Positions 38,647 through 49,716 of a stretch of 64,000 bases of DNA are shown here, piece by piece. Each line of letters starts with the position of its first letter. The first letter of the stretch is position 1. The translations under genes and the position numbers were made by a program. A model generated the notes under the pieces. The model was not told where the DNA came from and searched no databases. It saw only the letters and a program-made list of their open reading frames with translations. Where the stretch lies: assembly GCF_004683885.1 (NCBI RefSeq), contig NZ_CP038440.1, positions 344,001 through 408,000 of the forward strand. The letters run 5' to 3'. This DNA comes from Brevundimonas sp. MF30-B. Lineage in GTDB: Bacteria > Pseudomonadota > Alphaproteobacteria > Caulobacterales > Caulobacteraceae.

Positions 38647-38997
38647 TTACTCCCCCAACACCGGCATCACCTCCACCCCGTCGCAGGGGAAGATCGTCAT
38701 GTGGGGGTGGTCTTGGAACAGGCGGGCGGCGGCCTCGTGGGTGTCGGCGCGGACCACCACGAAGACGGTCAGCCGATTGACCGCATCGGCGATCCGGCCC
38801 GCGTCGTCGATGCGCAGGGTCGACCCCAGCGGGCCGCCGATGTGGACGATGCGGTCGCGATGCGCCGCCTCCCAGGCCTTGACCGCCGCCACGCCGACTT
38901 CGGCCCGCGCCGCCTGCTCGGCCTCGCTCATCGCCTTCCAGGCCCGGAACCTGGGCCCGGCCTTGTCCATGGTGAAGACCGCCAGATAGTGCGCCAT
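38647..38997 (-). CDS. YciI-like domain protein
   Basis: 116 residues from ATG 38997 (MAHYLAVFTMDKAGPRFRAW). The fold resembles the YCII family, a ferredoxin-like alpha/beta dimer: AHRDRIVHIGGPLGSTLRID, NRLTVFVVVRADTHEAAARL and FQDHPHMTIFPCDGVEVMPV. The latter holds the HxH/Asp-type residues some YciI proteins use. Catalytic function is unknown. It stands between the A/T-rich patch and a repeat-rich intergenic region. The same frame stays open for 1026 codons antisense to metG, but only this part is gene-like. Confidence 0.75.
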   Translation of the reverse strand: MAHYLAVFTMDKAGPRFRAWKAMSEAEQAARAEVGVAAVKAWEAAHRDRIVHIGGPLGSTLRIDDAGRIADAVNRLTVFVVVRADTHEAAARLFQDHPHMTIFPCDGVEVMPVLGE

Positions 38998-39015
38998 GCC
39001 GCACGCTACCCCCTT

Positions 39016-39036
39016 CCTTCTCCCATTAGGAGAAGG
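39016..39036. repeat. Variant palindrome CCTTCTCC-catta-GGAGAAGG
   Basis: 8-bp perfect stem with a 5-nt loop; part of a repeat-rich 170-bp intergenic stretch that also includes the 9-bp-stem palindrome at 39151. Confidence 0.55.
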
Positions 39037-39150
39037 TGGCCCCGAAGGGGTCGGATGAGGGGCGGCGGTGTGAGGCGGCGAAGCCGCCGGCTCTGACGGT
39101 CGACCCTCACCCTTTCGGCTGGCGCATCGCTGCGCTCTGCGAGCCTCAAG

Positions 39151-39171
39151 CCCTCTCCCAGCGGGAGAGGG
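39151..39171. repeat. Dispersed palindrome CCCTCTCCC-agc-GGGAGAGGG
   Basis: Perfect 9-bp stem and 3-nt loop, 40 bp before the lipoprotein start. It is the longest copy of the family seen at 13386, 38622 and (variant) 39016. Confidence 0.65.
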
Positions 39172-39210
39172 ATGAGCGTAGGCTGGAGGTCGCAAGGTAA
39201 AGGAACCGCC

Positions 39211-39774
39211 ATGACCCGCGCCGCCCTGTTCGCCCTGACGATCTCCGCCCTCGCCCTGACCGCCTGCGGCCAGCCCGCGCCGAGCGAGCCCGCGGCGCCG
39301 GCGGCCGCGCCCGCTCCCGCCGCGCCTGCCGCCGCCCCCGCGCCCGCCGGGCTGGAGGCCGCGCTGCGCGCGATGCACGCCGACGACGGCGACCTGACCT
39401 ACGCCTTTGCGCCCATCGACCTGGACGGCGACGGGGCCGAAGAGGCCCTGGCCTATGTCATGGGGCCGATGGTCTGCGGCTCGGGCGGGTGCAATCTGTA
39501 TGTGATGGCGCGCGAGGGCGAGGGCTGGCGGATGGCGGCGCGCACCACCGTGACCCGCACCCCCATCGGCGTGCTGCCCACCTCGACCAACGGCTGGCGC
39601 GACCTGGCCGTGTCGGTCGGCGGCGGCGGGGCCGAGGCCGGCTCGGTGCGCCTGGCCTTCGACGGCCGGACCTACGCCGCCAACCCCACCACGGCGCCCG
39701 CCGCGCCGCTGAACGCCGGCGACCAGGTCGACATCCTGATCCCCGCCGTGCCCGACGCCCGCCCCCTGCCCTGA
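39211..39774 (+). CDS. Lipoprotein with Asp-rich DLDGDG motif
   Basis: 187 residues from ATG 39211 (AAAGGAA upstream). Lipobox LTAC at residues 16-19, then an Ala/Pro-rich linker to about residue 50. The globular part contains PIDLDGDGAEEALAYVMGPM, a calcium-binding-type D-x-D-x-D loop as in FG-GAP/dockerin-like motifs, then SGGCNLYVMAREGEGWRMAA. I recognise no named family. It sits 63 bp upstream of metG. Confidence 0.72.
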   Translation: MTRAALFALTISALALTACGQPAPSEPAAPAAAPAPAAPAAAPAPAGLEAALRAMHADDGDLTYAFAPIDLDGDGAEEALAYVMGPMVCGSGGCNLYVMAREGEGWRMAARTTVTRTPIGVLPTSTNGWRDLAVSVGGGGAEAGSVRLAFDGRTYAANPTTAPAAPLNAGDQVDILIPAVPDARPLP

Positions 39775-39837
39775 CGCGGGATGACGCCGGGCCGGCGGCG
39801 GCCTATATCGGTCGCCTCCCGAACGCTTCGAGACCCC

Positions 39838-41559
39838 ATGGCCCGCATCCTCGTCACCTCCGCCCTGCCGTACATCAACGGCGTCAAGCACCTGGGCAAT
39901 CTGGCGGGCTCCATGCTGCCGGCCGATGTCTGGAGCCGCTTCAAGCGCGCCCAGATTCTTCCTGATGGGAGCCGCCATGAGGTGCTCTACATCTGCGCCA
40001 CCGACGAGCACGGCACCCCGGCCGAGCTGGCCGCCGCCGCCGCCGGTCAGGACGTGCGCGCCTATTGCGACGAGCAGCACCAGGTCCAGAAGGCGGCCGG
40101 CGAGGCCTTCGCCCTCTCCTACGACTGGTTCGGCCGCTCTTCGTCCGACGCCAACCGCCGCCTGACCCAGCACTTCGCCAAGGTTCTGGAGGAACGCGGC
40201 CTGATCGAGGAGCGGGTCGACCGGATGATCTATTCCGTCGCCGACGCGCGCTTCCTGCCCGACCGCTATGTCGAGGGCACCTGCCCGCACTGCGCCTATG
40301 AAAAGGCGCGCGGCGATCAGTGCGACAACTGCGGGCGGCTGCTGGACCCGACCGATCTGATCGAGCCCTATTCCGCCGTCTCGGGCAGCCGGGATCTGGA
40401 GGTGCGCGACACACGCCACCTGTATCTGCTGCAGACCAAGGTGGCGGACGACATTCGCGCCTGGGTGGGATCGAAGGACTGGCAGCCGCTGGCCAAGTCG
40501 ATCGCCTACAAGCATCTGGACGAAGGCCTGATCGACCGCGGCATCACGCGCGACCTGAAATGGGGCGTGCCGGTGGTCGGGCCCGACGGCGGTCCGCGCC
40601 CGGGCATGGAGGGCAAGGTCTTCTACGTCTGGTTTGACGCCCCCATCGAATACATCGGCGCGACCGAGGAATGGGCCGAAGCGAACGGCCGGACCTGGCG
40701 CGACTGGTGGCGCACCGACGAGGGCGGCGAGGACGTCCGCTATGTCCAGTTCATGGGCAAGGACAATGTCGCCTTCCACACCGTCAGCTTCCCCGCCACC
40801 ATCCTCGGCTCGGGCGAGCCGTGGAAGACGGTGGACCAGCTCAAGGCCTTCAACTGGCTGAACTGGTACGGCGGCAAGTTCTCGACCTCGATGAAGCGCG
40901 GCGTCTTCATGGACCAGGCGCTGGACATCGCGCCCGCCGATGTGTGGCGGTGGCACCTGACGGCCTATGGTCCCGAACACTCCGACGCGGCCTTCACCTG
41001 GGAGCAGTTCCAGTCGACGACGAACAAGGACCTGGCCGACGTGCTGGGCAACTTCGTCAACCGGATCGTCAAGTTCACGGAATCCAAGTTCGACGGCGTC
41101 GTGCCCGAGGGCGGAGAACCCGGGCCGGTCGAGGCGAAACTGCTGGCCGATGTCTCGGCCGGGATCGCCGAGGCCACGGCCCAGTTCGAGGCGATGGAGT
41201 TCAGGAAGGCCTGCCAGGCGCTGCGCGCCGTCTGGGTGCTGGGAAACGAGTATCTGCAGGAAGCCGCCCCCTGGACCGCGCTGAAGACCGACCGCGACCG
41301 CGCGGCGGTGGGCGTGCGCACCGGCCTGAACCTGGTCGCCCTGTTCGCCCGTCTGGCGGCGCCCGTCATGCCCGAGACGGCGGGCCGCATCGCTCAAACC
41401 GTGGGCGCGGCCGACCTGTCTTGGCCCTCCGCCGGCGACGACTGGACCCAGGCGGTCCAGCCCGGCCAGGCGGTTTCGGCGCCCTCGGTGCTGTTCGCAA
41501 AGATCGAGGACGTCCAGGTGGCCGAATGGTCGGAACGGTTCGGTGGCGCGGAGGCCTGA
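39838..41559 (+). CDS. metG: Methionyl-tRNA synthetase
   Basis: 573 residues from ATG 39838 ([20 protein letters not shown]). The HIGH-type site appears as KHLGN, which I have seen in other alphaproteobacterial MetRS. A zinc knuckle CPHC...CDNC lies near residues 147-165 ([17 protein letters not shown]). The KMSKS equivalent is KFSTS near residue 350 ([14 protein letters not shown]). The anticodon-binding helical domain follows. Charges initiator and elongator methionine tRNAs. Confidence 0.94.
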   Translation: MARILVTSALPYINGVKHLGNLAGSMLPADVWSRFKRAQILPDGSRHEVLYICATDEHGTPAELAAAAAGQDVRAYCDEQHQVQKAAGEAFALSYDWFGRSSSDANRRLTQHFAKVLEERGLIEERVDRMIYSVADARFLPDRYVEGTCPHCAYEKARGDQCDNCGRLLDPTDLIEPYSAVSGSRDLEVRDTRHLYLLQTKVADDIRAWVGSKDWQPLAKSIAYKHLDEGLIDRGITRDLKWGVPVVGPDGGPRPGMEGKVFYVWFDAPIEYIGATEEWAEANGRTWRDWWRTDEGGEDVRYVQFMGKDNVAFHTVSFPATILGSGEPWKTVDQLKAFNWLNWYGGKFSTSMKRGVFMDQALDIAPADVWRWHLTAYGPEHSDAAFTWEQFQSTTNKDLADVLGNFVNRIVKFTESKFDGVVPEGGEPGPVEAKLLADVSAGIAEATAQFEAMEFRKACQALRAVWVLGNEYLQEAAPWTALKTDRDRAAVGVRTGLNLVALFARLAAPVMPETAGRIAQTVGAADLSWPSAGDDWTQAVQPGQAVSAPSVLFAKIEDVQVAEWSERFGGAEA

Positions 41560-41584
41560 GGCCTGAGAGATGCCTGCAGGCCTG

Positions 41585-42400
41585 TCAGGCCGCAGGCGTC
41601 TCCGCCAGCGGCGTCGGCGGAGCCGGCAGGGCGCTGCCCTCGGTTCGAACACCCCGCCAATGCTTGGCCATTTCGTCGGCGCCGATGGCCATGAAGGCTG
41701 GAACGACCCGATTGTGGGCGTCGACATTCTCGGTGCGCACCACGACAGAGCGATAGCCGTCCCAGATCATGTGCAGCGCGACGTACAGCACGATGACGAG
41801 GCCGATGTAGGCGATCCAGCGGTGCCGGTTCAGAAGCTTGGCGATGAAGGTCGCCGCCAGACCCATCAGGGCGATCGACAGAACAAGGCCGAAGACCATG
41901 ATCCAGGGATGGTCGTGGGCCGCCCCGGCGACAGCCAGAACATTGTCCAGGCTCATGGTCAGGTCGGCGATCATGATCTGAACCAGGGCCGCGCCGAACG
42001 TCTTGCGCTTCAGGCCCAGAGCTTCGGGGCTGGGCCCCCTGCCGTGTTCGATCGACTGGGCCAGCTCCAGTTCGGCCTGGGCCTCGGCCTGGTCGTGGGT
42101 CGCCTGCTCGCGCAGCTCGCGCCACATCTTCCAGCACACCCACAGCAGCAGGAAGCCGCCCGCCATCAGCAGGCCGACGACAGCCAGCAGCTGCACCGTG
42201 ATCAGGGCCAGGCCGATGCGCATGACGACGGCGGCCGCCAGGCCGATCAGGATCGCCTTTCGGCGCTGCTCGGCCGGCAGGGCGGCGGCGGCCAGGCCGA
42301 CGGCGACGGCGTTGTCGCCCGCCAGGACAAGGTCGATCATCAGAACCTTGGCCAGGGCCGAGAGCTGGCTGAGAAGTTCGGGGGTCAGCAGGGCGTCCAT
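41585..42400 (-). CDS. TerC family integral membrane protein (YjbE type)
   Basis: 271 residues with about seven membrane helices. The paired acidic membrane motifs are GDNAVAVGLAAAALP near residue 27 and SLDNVLAVAGAAHDHP near residue 153. Family members are implicated in metal (for example manganese) export or tellurium resistance. A charged cytoplasmic loop (about residues 95-125) is Gln/Glu-rich. No riboswitch-like leader was recognised in the short gap before it. Confidence 0.85.
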   Translation of the reverse strand: MDALLTPELLSQLSALAKVLMIDLVLAGDNAVAVGLAAAALPAEQRRKAILIGLAAAVVMRIGLALITVQLLAVVGLLMAGGFLLLWVCWKMWRELREQATHDQAEAQAELELAQSIEHGRGPSPEALGLKRKTFGAALVQIMIADLTMSLDNVLAVAGAAHDHPWIMVFGLVLSIALMGLAATFIAKLLNRHRWIAYIGLVIVLYVALHMIWDGYRSVVVRTENVDAHNRVVPAFMAIGADEMAKHWRGVRTEGSALPAPPTPLAETPAA

Positions 42401-42439
42401 ATCGGCGCCTTAGGCGTGCGCCGGCCCTGCGTCAATCTG

Positions 42440-43312
42440 TCAACCGGCAGGCTTGCGCCCCTGCGCCCGCGCCGCCTCATACAGCGCCACGGCGGCGGCG
42501 TTGGAGACGTTCAGGCTTTCAAAGCCGCCCGGCATCGGGATCCTGGCCATCACCTCGCAGTGCTCGGCCACCAGCCTGCGCACCCCGTCGCCCTCCGAGC
42601 CCATGACCAACACAGTGGGGCGATGATCCAGCGCCTGCTCCAGCGTGTGCTCCGCATCGCCGTCCAGGCCCACGGCGCGCCAGCCGTGTTCGGCCAGGGT
42701 CTCAAGCGCACGGCTCAGATTGGTGACGCGAGCGTGGGGCAGGCGCTCGGTCGCGCCGACGGCCGCCTTGGCCAGAGCGCCGGCCAGGGCCGGGGCGTGC
42801 CTGTCCTGAACCACGATGCCGCGCGCGCCGAAGGCCAAGGCCGAACGAAAAATGGCGCCGACGTTCTGAGGATCGGTCAGCTGGTCCAGCATGACGATCA
42901 ACCCTTCAGCCGGTTCGGCCAGGTCGCGCAAATCCACGCCCTCCAGCGGCTGAACCTTGAAGGCCAAGCCCTGATGCACGGCGCCGGCGGGCAGCAGCCG
43001 GGTCAGGGCCTGGACGTCCACGACTTCGATGCGGTGGCCGTGAGCCAGGCCGTCGCGCTCGATCTCGGCGGCCCGCTCCTCGGTCGCCATCAACCGGCCC
43101 ATGCCGCGCCGCGCAGGATTGGCCAGGGCCGCCAGCACCGGATGGCGGCCCCACAGAAAGTTGTCGCCCTCGGGCTTGGTCCGCCCGGCGCGCGGCGCGG
43201 CTTCAGCCGCGCGGGAGCCCTGACCGGGCCGGTCCGGACGGCCTTCCGGCCGCTTCTGGAAGCCCTGCTTTTTACCGGTTTTCCGGTCGTTGCGTTCGCG
43301 GTTCGACGACAC
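42440..43312 (-). CDS. rlmB: 23S rRNA (guanosine(2251)-2'-O)-methyltransferase RlmB
   Basis: 290 residues. The first ~45 are a basic, low-complexity lead. The TrmH/SpoU N-terminal substrate domain follows (LWGRHPVLAALANPARRG), then the SPOUT core with motif 1 LDQLTDPQNVGAIFRSALAF, motif 2 VLVMGSEGDGVRRLVAEHCE and motif 3 ESLNVSNAAAVALYEAARAQ. Assignment to RlmB rather than another TrmH-like enzyme rests on the motif pattern. Divergent from tRNA-Tyr. Confidence 0.88.
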   Translation of the reverse strand: MSSNRERNDRKTGKKQGFQKRPEGRPDRPGQGSRAAEAAPRAGRTKPEGDNFLWGRHPVLAALANPARRGMGRLMATEERAAEIERDGLAHGHRIEVVDVQALTRLLPAGAVHQGLAFKVQPLEGVDLRDLAEPAEGLIVMLDQLTDPQNVGAIFRSALAFGARGIVVQDRHAPALAGALAKAAVGATERLPHARVTNLSRALETLAEHGWRAVGLDGDAEHTLEQALDHRPTVLVMGSEGDGVRRLVAEHCEVMARIPMPGGFESLNVSNAAAVALYEAARAQGRKPAG

Positions 43313-43406
43313 TATAAGACGCCCTCCGATTTGGGGCCCCAGGGCCTTCGGGTCAGGCGCACCCCTCTATTACAGGCGCGTTCGACAGCGAAGGTTTTTG
43401 TTCCGA

Positions 43407-43423
43407 ACGGTCGCTTCGACCGT
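43407..43423. other. Short hairpin upstream of tRNA-Tyr
   Basis: Perfect 7-bp inverted repeat ACGGTCG/CGACCGT with a 3-nt loop (43407-43413, 43417-43423), between rlmB and tRNA-Tyr in a region that must contain both promoters. Role not known. Confidence 0.4.
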
Positions 43424-43459
43424 CGGTTCAGCCTTGGAACGGTGTTGAAAAAGGCGCGC

Positions 43460-43543
43460 GGGGGAATGTCCCGAGCGGCAAAGGGGGCGGACTGTAAATC
43501 CGCTGCGTAAGCTTCGCAGGTTCGAGTCCTGCTTCCCCCACCA
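43460..43543 (+). tRNA. tRNA-Tyr (anticodon GTA)
   Basis: 84 nt including the encoded CCA (43541-43543). The acceptor stem pairs GGGGGAA with TTCCCCC (7 bp). Anticodon GTA is at 43494-43496. A long variable arm makes it type II, as bacterial tRNA-Tyr should be. The T arm GCAGGTTCGAGTCCTGC is intact. Confidence 0.97.
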
Positions 43544-43627
43544 CGCGCCTTTTCGAACACGGCTCCGGGCGAGGCCGCACTGAGGAGCGGAACGTCAGGC
43601 CGGCAGCGGTCCTTTCGTTCTTTCTGC

Positions 43628-43701
43628 GCGGGTATAGCACAATGGTAGTGCAGCAGCCTTCCAAGCTGAGGATGTCGGTTCGATCCCGTCTACCCGCTCC
43701 A
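43628..43701 (+). tRNA. tRNA-Gly (anticodon TCC)
   Basis: 74 nt including encoded CCA (43699-43701). Acceptor GCGGGTA pairs with TACCCGC; anticodon TCC is at 43660-43662; T loop GTTCGATCC is standard. Located 61 bp before tuf in the common tyrosine-glycine-tuf order. Confidence 0.97.
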
Positions 43702-43762
43702 GGTTTTTGATGAGCATGACGCCCATCCGACGAACGGACCCGGGCCATTAAGGAGTTTGGCC

Positions 43763-44953
<1,191 letters not shown>

Positions 44954-44981
44954 AACACCCCAGGTCAGACCAGAACGACAA

Positions 44982-45007
44982 CGGCCCCCGGAGAAATCCG
45001 GGGGCCG
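44982..45007 (+). terminator. Terminator after tuf
   Basis: Perfect 11-bp inverted repeat (44982-44992 and 44997-45007) around a GAAA tetraloop, 28 bp after the tuf stop. No long U-tract. It may also serve the convergent RodZ-like gene. Confidence 0.8.
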
Positions 45008-45027
45008 AGTTCGTTGGGGGTGAGCGC

Positions 45028-46053
45028 TCAAGCTTCGGGCGGCGGCTGAACCGGCGTTTGCGCCGCTGCGGCCTGCGCGCGCTGCGCCTCGAGCCTGGCG
45101 GCTTGGCGCACCTCGGCCTGACGGGCCGCCGCTTCGGCCTGGGCGTTCAGCTGAGCCAGCGGCATGACGGGGCGGGCGAGATGTCCCGCGTGCTCTCCAT
45201 TGAGGTACAGATCGAAGGCCTCCACCTCGGGAACGTCGATGGTCGCGGCGGTGGCCAAAGGGGCTCTCCAGCTGTCGCCTTCCGCCATGGCGCGGGCGAA
45301 CAGAACGCGGCTGTCGCTGATGCGGACGACAAGCGTCGTCGGCTTCCTGGCCTGCAGGATGACACGTGAAGCATTGGCGGGCGCCCCGTACACAGCCCCG
45401 CGAGGATTGAAGGCTCGCTGCACAGGCGGGGCATTCACCGCGACCGCAGCGGCCATGGCCGAGGCGTCCTCAGGATCCACGCCCGAAAGCTCGGCTTCCA
45501 GGCCCGGGGTGATGTACATTTCCGGCGTTGTCTGGTCAGGCGGCGCCGGCAAGGGAGCGCCCAGGGTGATGGCCCTTTCGGCGTCTGCCATCTCGGCCCA
45601 ATCCTCCGGCGTCTGAGTGATGGCCGAGGGATGCGGCGCATCCAACCTGGCCACTCGCACCACCACATTCCACACGACCACAGCGAGGACGAGGACCACC
45701 ACGGCGGCCACGATGCGCGGCGAGCGCCGCCGCATCTCCTGAAAATCCACTCCTGTCGGCGCCTGCAGCGGCACCGTGCTGTCAGGGCTTTCGCGCTTCA
45801 GCCGCTCGACCGCGTGATGTTCGTCCAACCCCAGGGCTTGGGCGTAAGCTCGAACATAGCCGATCGCGAAAATGCGCGAGGGGAGCGCCGACCATTGGTT
45901 TTGCTCAAGAGCCGCCAGATGTCGACGGTGAACCCGCGTGTGCGCTTCGAACTGCTGAAGGCTGTAGCCCGAGCGCTCGCGCGCCTCACGCAGAGCTTCG
46001 CCCAGCGTCTCGGCCTGATCGAGCAGATCATGGATGGCGACGCCCGTCAGCAT
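45028..46053 (-). CDS. RodZ-like helix-turn-helix membrane protein (DUF4115)
   Basis: 341 residues from ATG 46053 ([18 protein letters not shown]); a GTG 6 bp upstream is an alternative. The N-terminal HTH_25 domain (about residues 16-85: [20 protein letters not shown] and [13 protein letters not shown]) is followed by a single membrane helix ([19 protein letters not shown]). A C-terminal periplasmic DUF4115 domain has [20 protein letters not shown], then an Ala/Gln-rich tail. RodZ anchors MreB in rod-shape maintenance; that role is inferred. It begins 9 bp after ptsP. Confidence 0.82.
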   Translation of the reverse strand: MLTGVAIHDLLDQAETLGEALREARERSGYSLQQFEAHTRVHRRHLAALEQNQWSALPSRIFAIGYVRAYAQALGLDEHHAVERLKRESPDSTVPLQAPTGVDFQEMRRRSPRIVAAVVVLVLAVVVWNVVVRVARLDAPHPSAITQTPEDWAEMADAERAITLGAPLPAPPDQTTPEMYITPGLEAELSGVDPEDASAMAAAVAVNAPPVQRAFNPRGAVYGAPANASRVILQARKPTTLVVRISDSRVLFARAMAEGDSWRAPLATAATIDVPEVEAFDLYLNGEHAGHLARPVMPLAQLNAQAEAAARQAEVRQAARLEAQRAQAAAAQTPVQPPPEA

Positions 46054-46062
46054 AGCCACGAC

Positions 46063-48357
46063 CTACAGGGCCACGTTCAGTTTGCGCGCCAACGATTCGA
46101 TCTCGCCCCTCACCGAACCGGCGGATGATAACAGCAGGCCCGCCATGCCGCGCCGCGCTGCGGTCAGATCGGCCGACAGGATCATGCGCTTGACCGGACC
46201 CACGCCGCCGGCCGGCGCCGACAGGCGGGTGAAGCCCAGGGCGATCAGGGCGAAGGCCTCCAGCGGCCGGCCGGCCAGCTCGCCGCAGACCGAGGCCGGC
46301 GTGCCGGTGTCCGCGCAGGCCTTCTGGATCGCCTGCAAGGCCCTGAGCGCCGGCGGCGACAGCGGGTCGTAGCGGTCCGACACCAGCGGATTGGTCCGGT
46401 CGGCGGCGTACATGTACTGGAAGAGGTCGTTGGTCCCGACCGAGACGAAGTCGGTCAGCGGCAGCAGGGCGTCCAGGTGCCACAACACCGAGGGGCATTC
46501 GATCATGGCCCCCACGCGCAACAGGCCCGGCAGAGGCCGACCGCGCCGCCGGGCCCAGTCGCACTCGACGTCCACCAACTCGCGCGCGGCGCGGAACTCG
46601 TCCACCGTCGCGATCATCGGGAACATGATGCGCAGTTCGCGGCCCGCCGCCGCCGCCAGCAAGGCGCGAATCTGCAGTCTCAGCAGGGCCGGGCGATCCA
46701 GGCCCAGACGGATGGCGCGACGGCCCAGCGCGGGGTTCTCTTCGCGTTCGTTGTCCAGATAGGGCAGCACCTTGTCGCCGCCGATGTCCAGGGTGCGGAA
46801 CACCACTGGCCGGTCGCCCGCGGCGTCCATGACCAGCCGGTACAGCGCCGTCTGCGCCGTCAGGCGGGGCAGTTCGTCGGAGACCATGAACTGGAACTCG
46901 GTGCGGAACAGGCCGATGCCCTCGGCCCCCGTCAGATCCAGATTCTCGAGGTCCACCGCCAGACCGGCGTTGGTCAGCAGCGTGATGCGCGTGCCGTCGG
47001 TGGTCACGGCCGGCGTATCGCGCAGCAGGGCGAACTCGGCCTGACGCTGGCTTCGCACGGCCATGCGGCTCTGCACCGCCGCCAGCATGTCCGGGCGGGG
47101 CCGCAGATAGGCCTCGCCGGTCTCGCCGTCGGCGATGACCAGGTCGCCCTCGCTCAGCCGATCGCGCACGCCTGCCAGACGGCCGACGCACGGAATCTGC
47201 AGCGCGCGCGCCACGATGGCGGCGTGGCTGGCGGCCGAGCCCTCTTCCAGCAACAGGCCGCGCAGTTTGGCGCGGGGGTATTCCAGCAGGTCCGCCGGTC
47301 CCAGGTTGCGCGCCACCAGGATGGCGTCGTCGGGCAGGTCACGCTCGCCCGGCTTGTCGCCCGCCAGCACGCGCAGCAGCCGATTGGCCAGATCCTCGAA
47401 GTCGTGCAGCCGCTCGCGGATGTAGGGATCGCGCGCCTGGGCGAAGCGGGCGCGGTGTTCGTTGCGCACCCGATCAACCGCGGCCTCGGCCGTCAGACCG
47501 CTGCGCACCGCCTCCTCCAGTGACCGGTTCCAGCCCCGGTCGTCGGCGAACATGCGGTAGGTTTCCAGCACCTCGAACGACGGCCCGGCCAGCTTGCCCT
47601 GCCCGCCGTCCAGCATGGCGTCGATGCTGGCCCTCAGGTTGGCGAGGCCCAGTTTCAGCCGGTCTTCCTCCAGCACCGGATCGTCCGACAGCAGCCGCTC
47701 GGGCGGCAGGGGAGCCTCATGCAGCACGACCTGGCCGTAGGCGAGCCCCTCGGCGAACCTCTGGCCCTGGATATGCTCTGGCCGATGCGGAGCCACCTCG
47801 ACATCGCGCAGTTCGTCCTGCGCCAGCAGCTCGCCCGAGGCGACCGTCTCGGCCAGCACCATGGCGATGGTCTGGATGTCCTCGACCTCGTCGTCATCGT
47901 AACGACGCTCGGCCCGGTTCTGCACGACTAGAACCCCGATGGCCCGGCCGCCACGCAGCAGGGGGGCGCCCAGGAAGGCGTGATACGGGTCCTCGCCCGT
48001 CTCTGGGCGATAGGAGAAGCTGGGGTGGTTGGGCGCGTCCGACAGGCTGACCGGCTGGGCGAGGCGGGCCACCTCTCCCACCAGGCCCTCGCCCGGTCGC
48101 AGACGGGTGTTGTGAACAGCCTCGGGATTCAGGCCCTGGGTGGCGAACAGCTCAAGCTCGCCCGAGGCGCGGCGCAGATAGATGGAGCAGACCTCGGCGA
48201 CCATCGACTGGGCGATGATCCGCACCACCATGTCGAGGCGGTCCTGGGCCGAGGGCGCGCTGTCGCCAGGCCCCACGGCGGCGCCGGCCAGCGCCTCGCG
48301 GATCTGGCGCAGGAGGTTCCTGGGCCCCCTCGTCGTCAATCCGCCGCCCTTGGGCAT
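46063..48357 (-). CDS. ptsP: Phosphoenolpyruvate-protein phosphotransferase PtsP (EI-Ntr)
   Basis: 764 residues from ATG 48357, where GGGAG lies 7 nt upstream; an ATG at 48399 is open but lacks a site. An N-terminal GAF domain (about residues 35-175) is joined to an Enzyme I. The phospho-histidine lies in GSAASHAAIVARALQIPC near residue 383, and the PEP-binding barrel has FRTEFQFM, DIGGDKVLPY and CGELAGRP. It starts the nitrogen PTS phosphorelay; partner genes ptsO/ptsN are not in this window. Follows lysC by 43 bp. Confidence 0.93.
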   Translation of the reverse strand: MPKGGGLTTRGPRNLLRQIREALAGAAVGPGDSAPSAQDRLDMVVRIIAQSMVAEVCSIYLRRASGELELFATQGLNPEAVHNTRLRPGEGLVGEVARLAQPVSLSDAPNHPSFSYRPETGEDPYHAFLGAPLLRGGRAIGVLVVQNRAERRYDDDEVEDIQTIAMVLAETVASGELLAQDELRDVEVAPHRPEHIQGQRFAEGLAYGQVVLHEAPLPPERLLSDDPVLEEDRLKLGLANLRASIDAMLDGGQGKLAGPSFEVLETYRMFADDRGWNRSLEEAVRSGLTAEAAVDRVRNEHRARFAQARDPYIRERLHDFEDLANRLLRVLAGDKPGERDLPDDAILVARNLGPADLLEYPRAKLRGLLLEEGSAASHAAIVARALQIPCVGRLAGVRDRLSEGDLVIADGETGEAYLRPRPDMLAAVQSRMAVRSQRQAEFALLRDTPAVTTDGTRITLLTNAGLAVDLENLDLTGAEGIGLFRTEFQFMVSDELPRLTAQTALYRLVMDAAGDRPVVFRTLDIGGDKVLPYLDNEREENPALGRRAIRLGLDRPALLRLQIRALLAAAAGRELRIMFPMIATVDEFRAARELVDVECDWARRRGRPLPGLLRVGAMIECPSVLWHLDALLPLTDFVSVGTNDLFQYMYAADRTNPLVSDRYDPLSPPALRALQAIQKACADTGTPASVCGELAGRPLEAFALIALGFTRLSAPAGGVGPVKRMILSADLTAARRGMAGLLLSSAGSVRGEIESLARKLNVAL

Positions 48358-48400
48358 GATCGCTCCCGTGACGGGCGACACCGCGTCGCCCCGCTTCATC

Positions 48401-49660
48401 CTATAGCGCGTCCAGGCCGTAGGCCGAATGCAGGGCCCGTACGGCCAGTTCGGCGTAGGCGTCCTCGATCAGCACGCTGATCTTGATCTCCGAGGTCGAG
48501 ATGGCCTGGAACTTGATCCCCTTGTCGGCCAGGGCGCGGAACATGGTCTGGGCGACGCCCGCATGGCTGCGCATGCCCACGCCGACGACCGAGACCTTGG
48601 CCACGTCGGTGTCGACGCGGATCTCTTCGAAGCCGATCTGGCCCTGCGCCTCCTTCATCAGTTCGGCGGCGCGCGTGGCGTCGCGGCGGCCGGTGGTGAA
48701 GGTCAGATTGACCGCGCCTTCGGTGCGCGCCTGGCTCTGGACGATCATGTCCACATTGACGTTCGCCTCGGCCAGCCGCGTGAAGACGTCGGCGGGCGCG
48801 TCGGTGCGGTCCGACAGCCCCAGAAGGGCGATGCGGGCCTCGTCTCGGCTCATGGTCACGCCGGACACGATGCGTTTTTCCACGATCTCCTCCTCGTCGC
48901 AGATCAGGGTGCCGGCGGCCGCCGGGAGATTTCCGTATTCGTCAGGTTCGATGAAGCTGGACAGCACTCGCACGGGCACCTGTTTGGCCATGGCCAGCTC
49001 GACCGAGCGGGTCTGCAGCACCTTGGCCCCCAGCGACGCCATTTCCAGCATCTCTTCGTAGGACACGCGCTCCAGCCGGCGCGCCTTGGCCTCGATGCGC
49101 GGGTCGGTCGTATAGACGCCGTCCACGTCGGTGTAGATGTCGCACGGGCAGTCCAGCGCCGCCGCCGCCGCCACCGCCGAGGTGTCGGAGCCGCCGCGGC
49201 CCAGGGTGGTGATCCGGCCATCCCGCGTCACGCCCTGGAAGCCCGGAATGACCGCGATCTCGCCCGCATCCATGGCCGCGCCCAGCTGGTCGCCGGGAAT
49301 GTCCTCGATGCGCGCCTTGCCATGGGCGTCGTCGGTCAGGATCGGCACCTGCCAGCCCATCCAGCTGCGCGCCTTGAAGCCCATGTTGCGCAGCGTCAGC
49401 GCCAGGAGCCCCGAGGTCACCTGCTCGCCCGAGGCCACCACCACGTCGTATTCGTCGTCCGACAGGGCCACGCCGGCCGAGGGCGCGCCCGCGCCGTCGG
49501 TCCAGGCCACCAGCTCATTGGTCTTGCCCGCCATGGCCGAAACCACCACGGCGACCTGGCGCCCGCGCCCTGCCTCGGCCGCGACGATGCGCGCCGCACG
49601 ACGGATGCGTTCGAGGTCGCCCATCGAGGTGCCGCCGAACTTCATGACCAGCCGCGTCAT
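48401..49660 (-). CDS. lysC: Aspartate kinase
   Basis: First step of lysine, threonine, methionine and diaminopimelate synthesis. 419 residues. The kinase domain has [29 protein letters not shown] and [13 protein letters not shown]. Two ACT domains (about residues 265-419) carry allosteric sites: [20 protein letters not shown] and [20 protein letters not shown]. ubiG lies divergently 56 bp away and ptsP directly downstream, the ubiG-lysC-ptsP order usual in alphaproteobacteria. Confidence 0.96.
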   Translation of the reverse strand: MTRLVMKFGGTSMGDLERIRRAARIVAAEAGRGRQVAVVVSAMAGKTNELVAWTDGAGAPSAGVALSDDEYDVVVASGEQVTSGLLALTLRNMGFKARSWMGWQVPILTDDAHGKARIEDIPGDQLGAAMDAGEIAVIPGFQGVTRDGRITTLGRGGSDTSAVAAAAALDCPCDIYTDVDGVYTTDPRIEAKARRLERVSYEEMLEMASLGAKVLQTRSVELAMAKQVPVRVLSSFIEPDEYGNLPAAAGTLICDEEEIVEKRIVSGVTMSRDEARIALLGLSDRTDAPADVFTRLAEANVNVDMIVQSQARTEGAVNLTFTTGRRDATRAAELMKEAQGQIGFEEIRVDTDVAKVSVVGVGMRSHAGVAQTMFRALADKGIKFQAISTSEIKISVLIEDAYAELAVRALHSAYGLDAL

Positions 49661-49716
49661 CGTGGCCCGAAACTCCCGCCTTGCATGGAGGGCGCGGGGG
49701 GTTCATCCCTCGGCCC

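Noticed and set aside
38647..41727. Open frame of 1026 codons antisense to metG and the lipoprotein
   Set aside because: Only the first-listed 116 residues (YciI-like) have a ribosome-consistent start and family features. The rest lies across metG, a well-conserved gene, and reflects high G+C with few stops.
44982..45007. Idea that the hairpin after tuf belongs to a small RNA
   Set aside because: It is a symmetric GAAA-loop terminator between convergent genes; no promoter or conserved RNA structure is seen.
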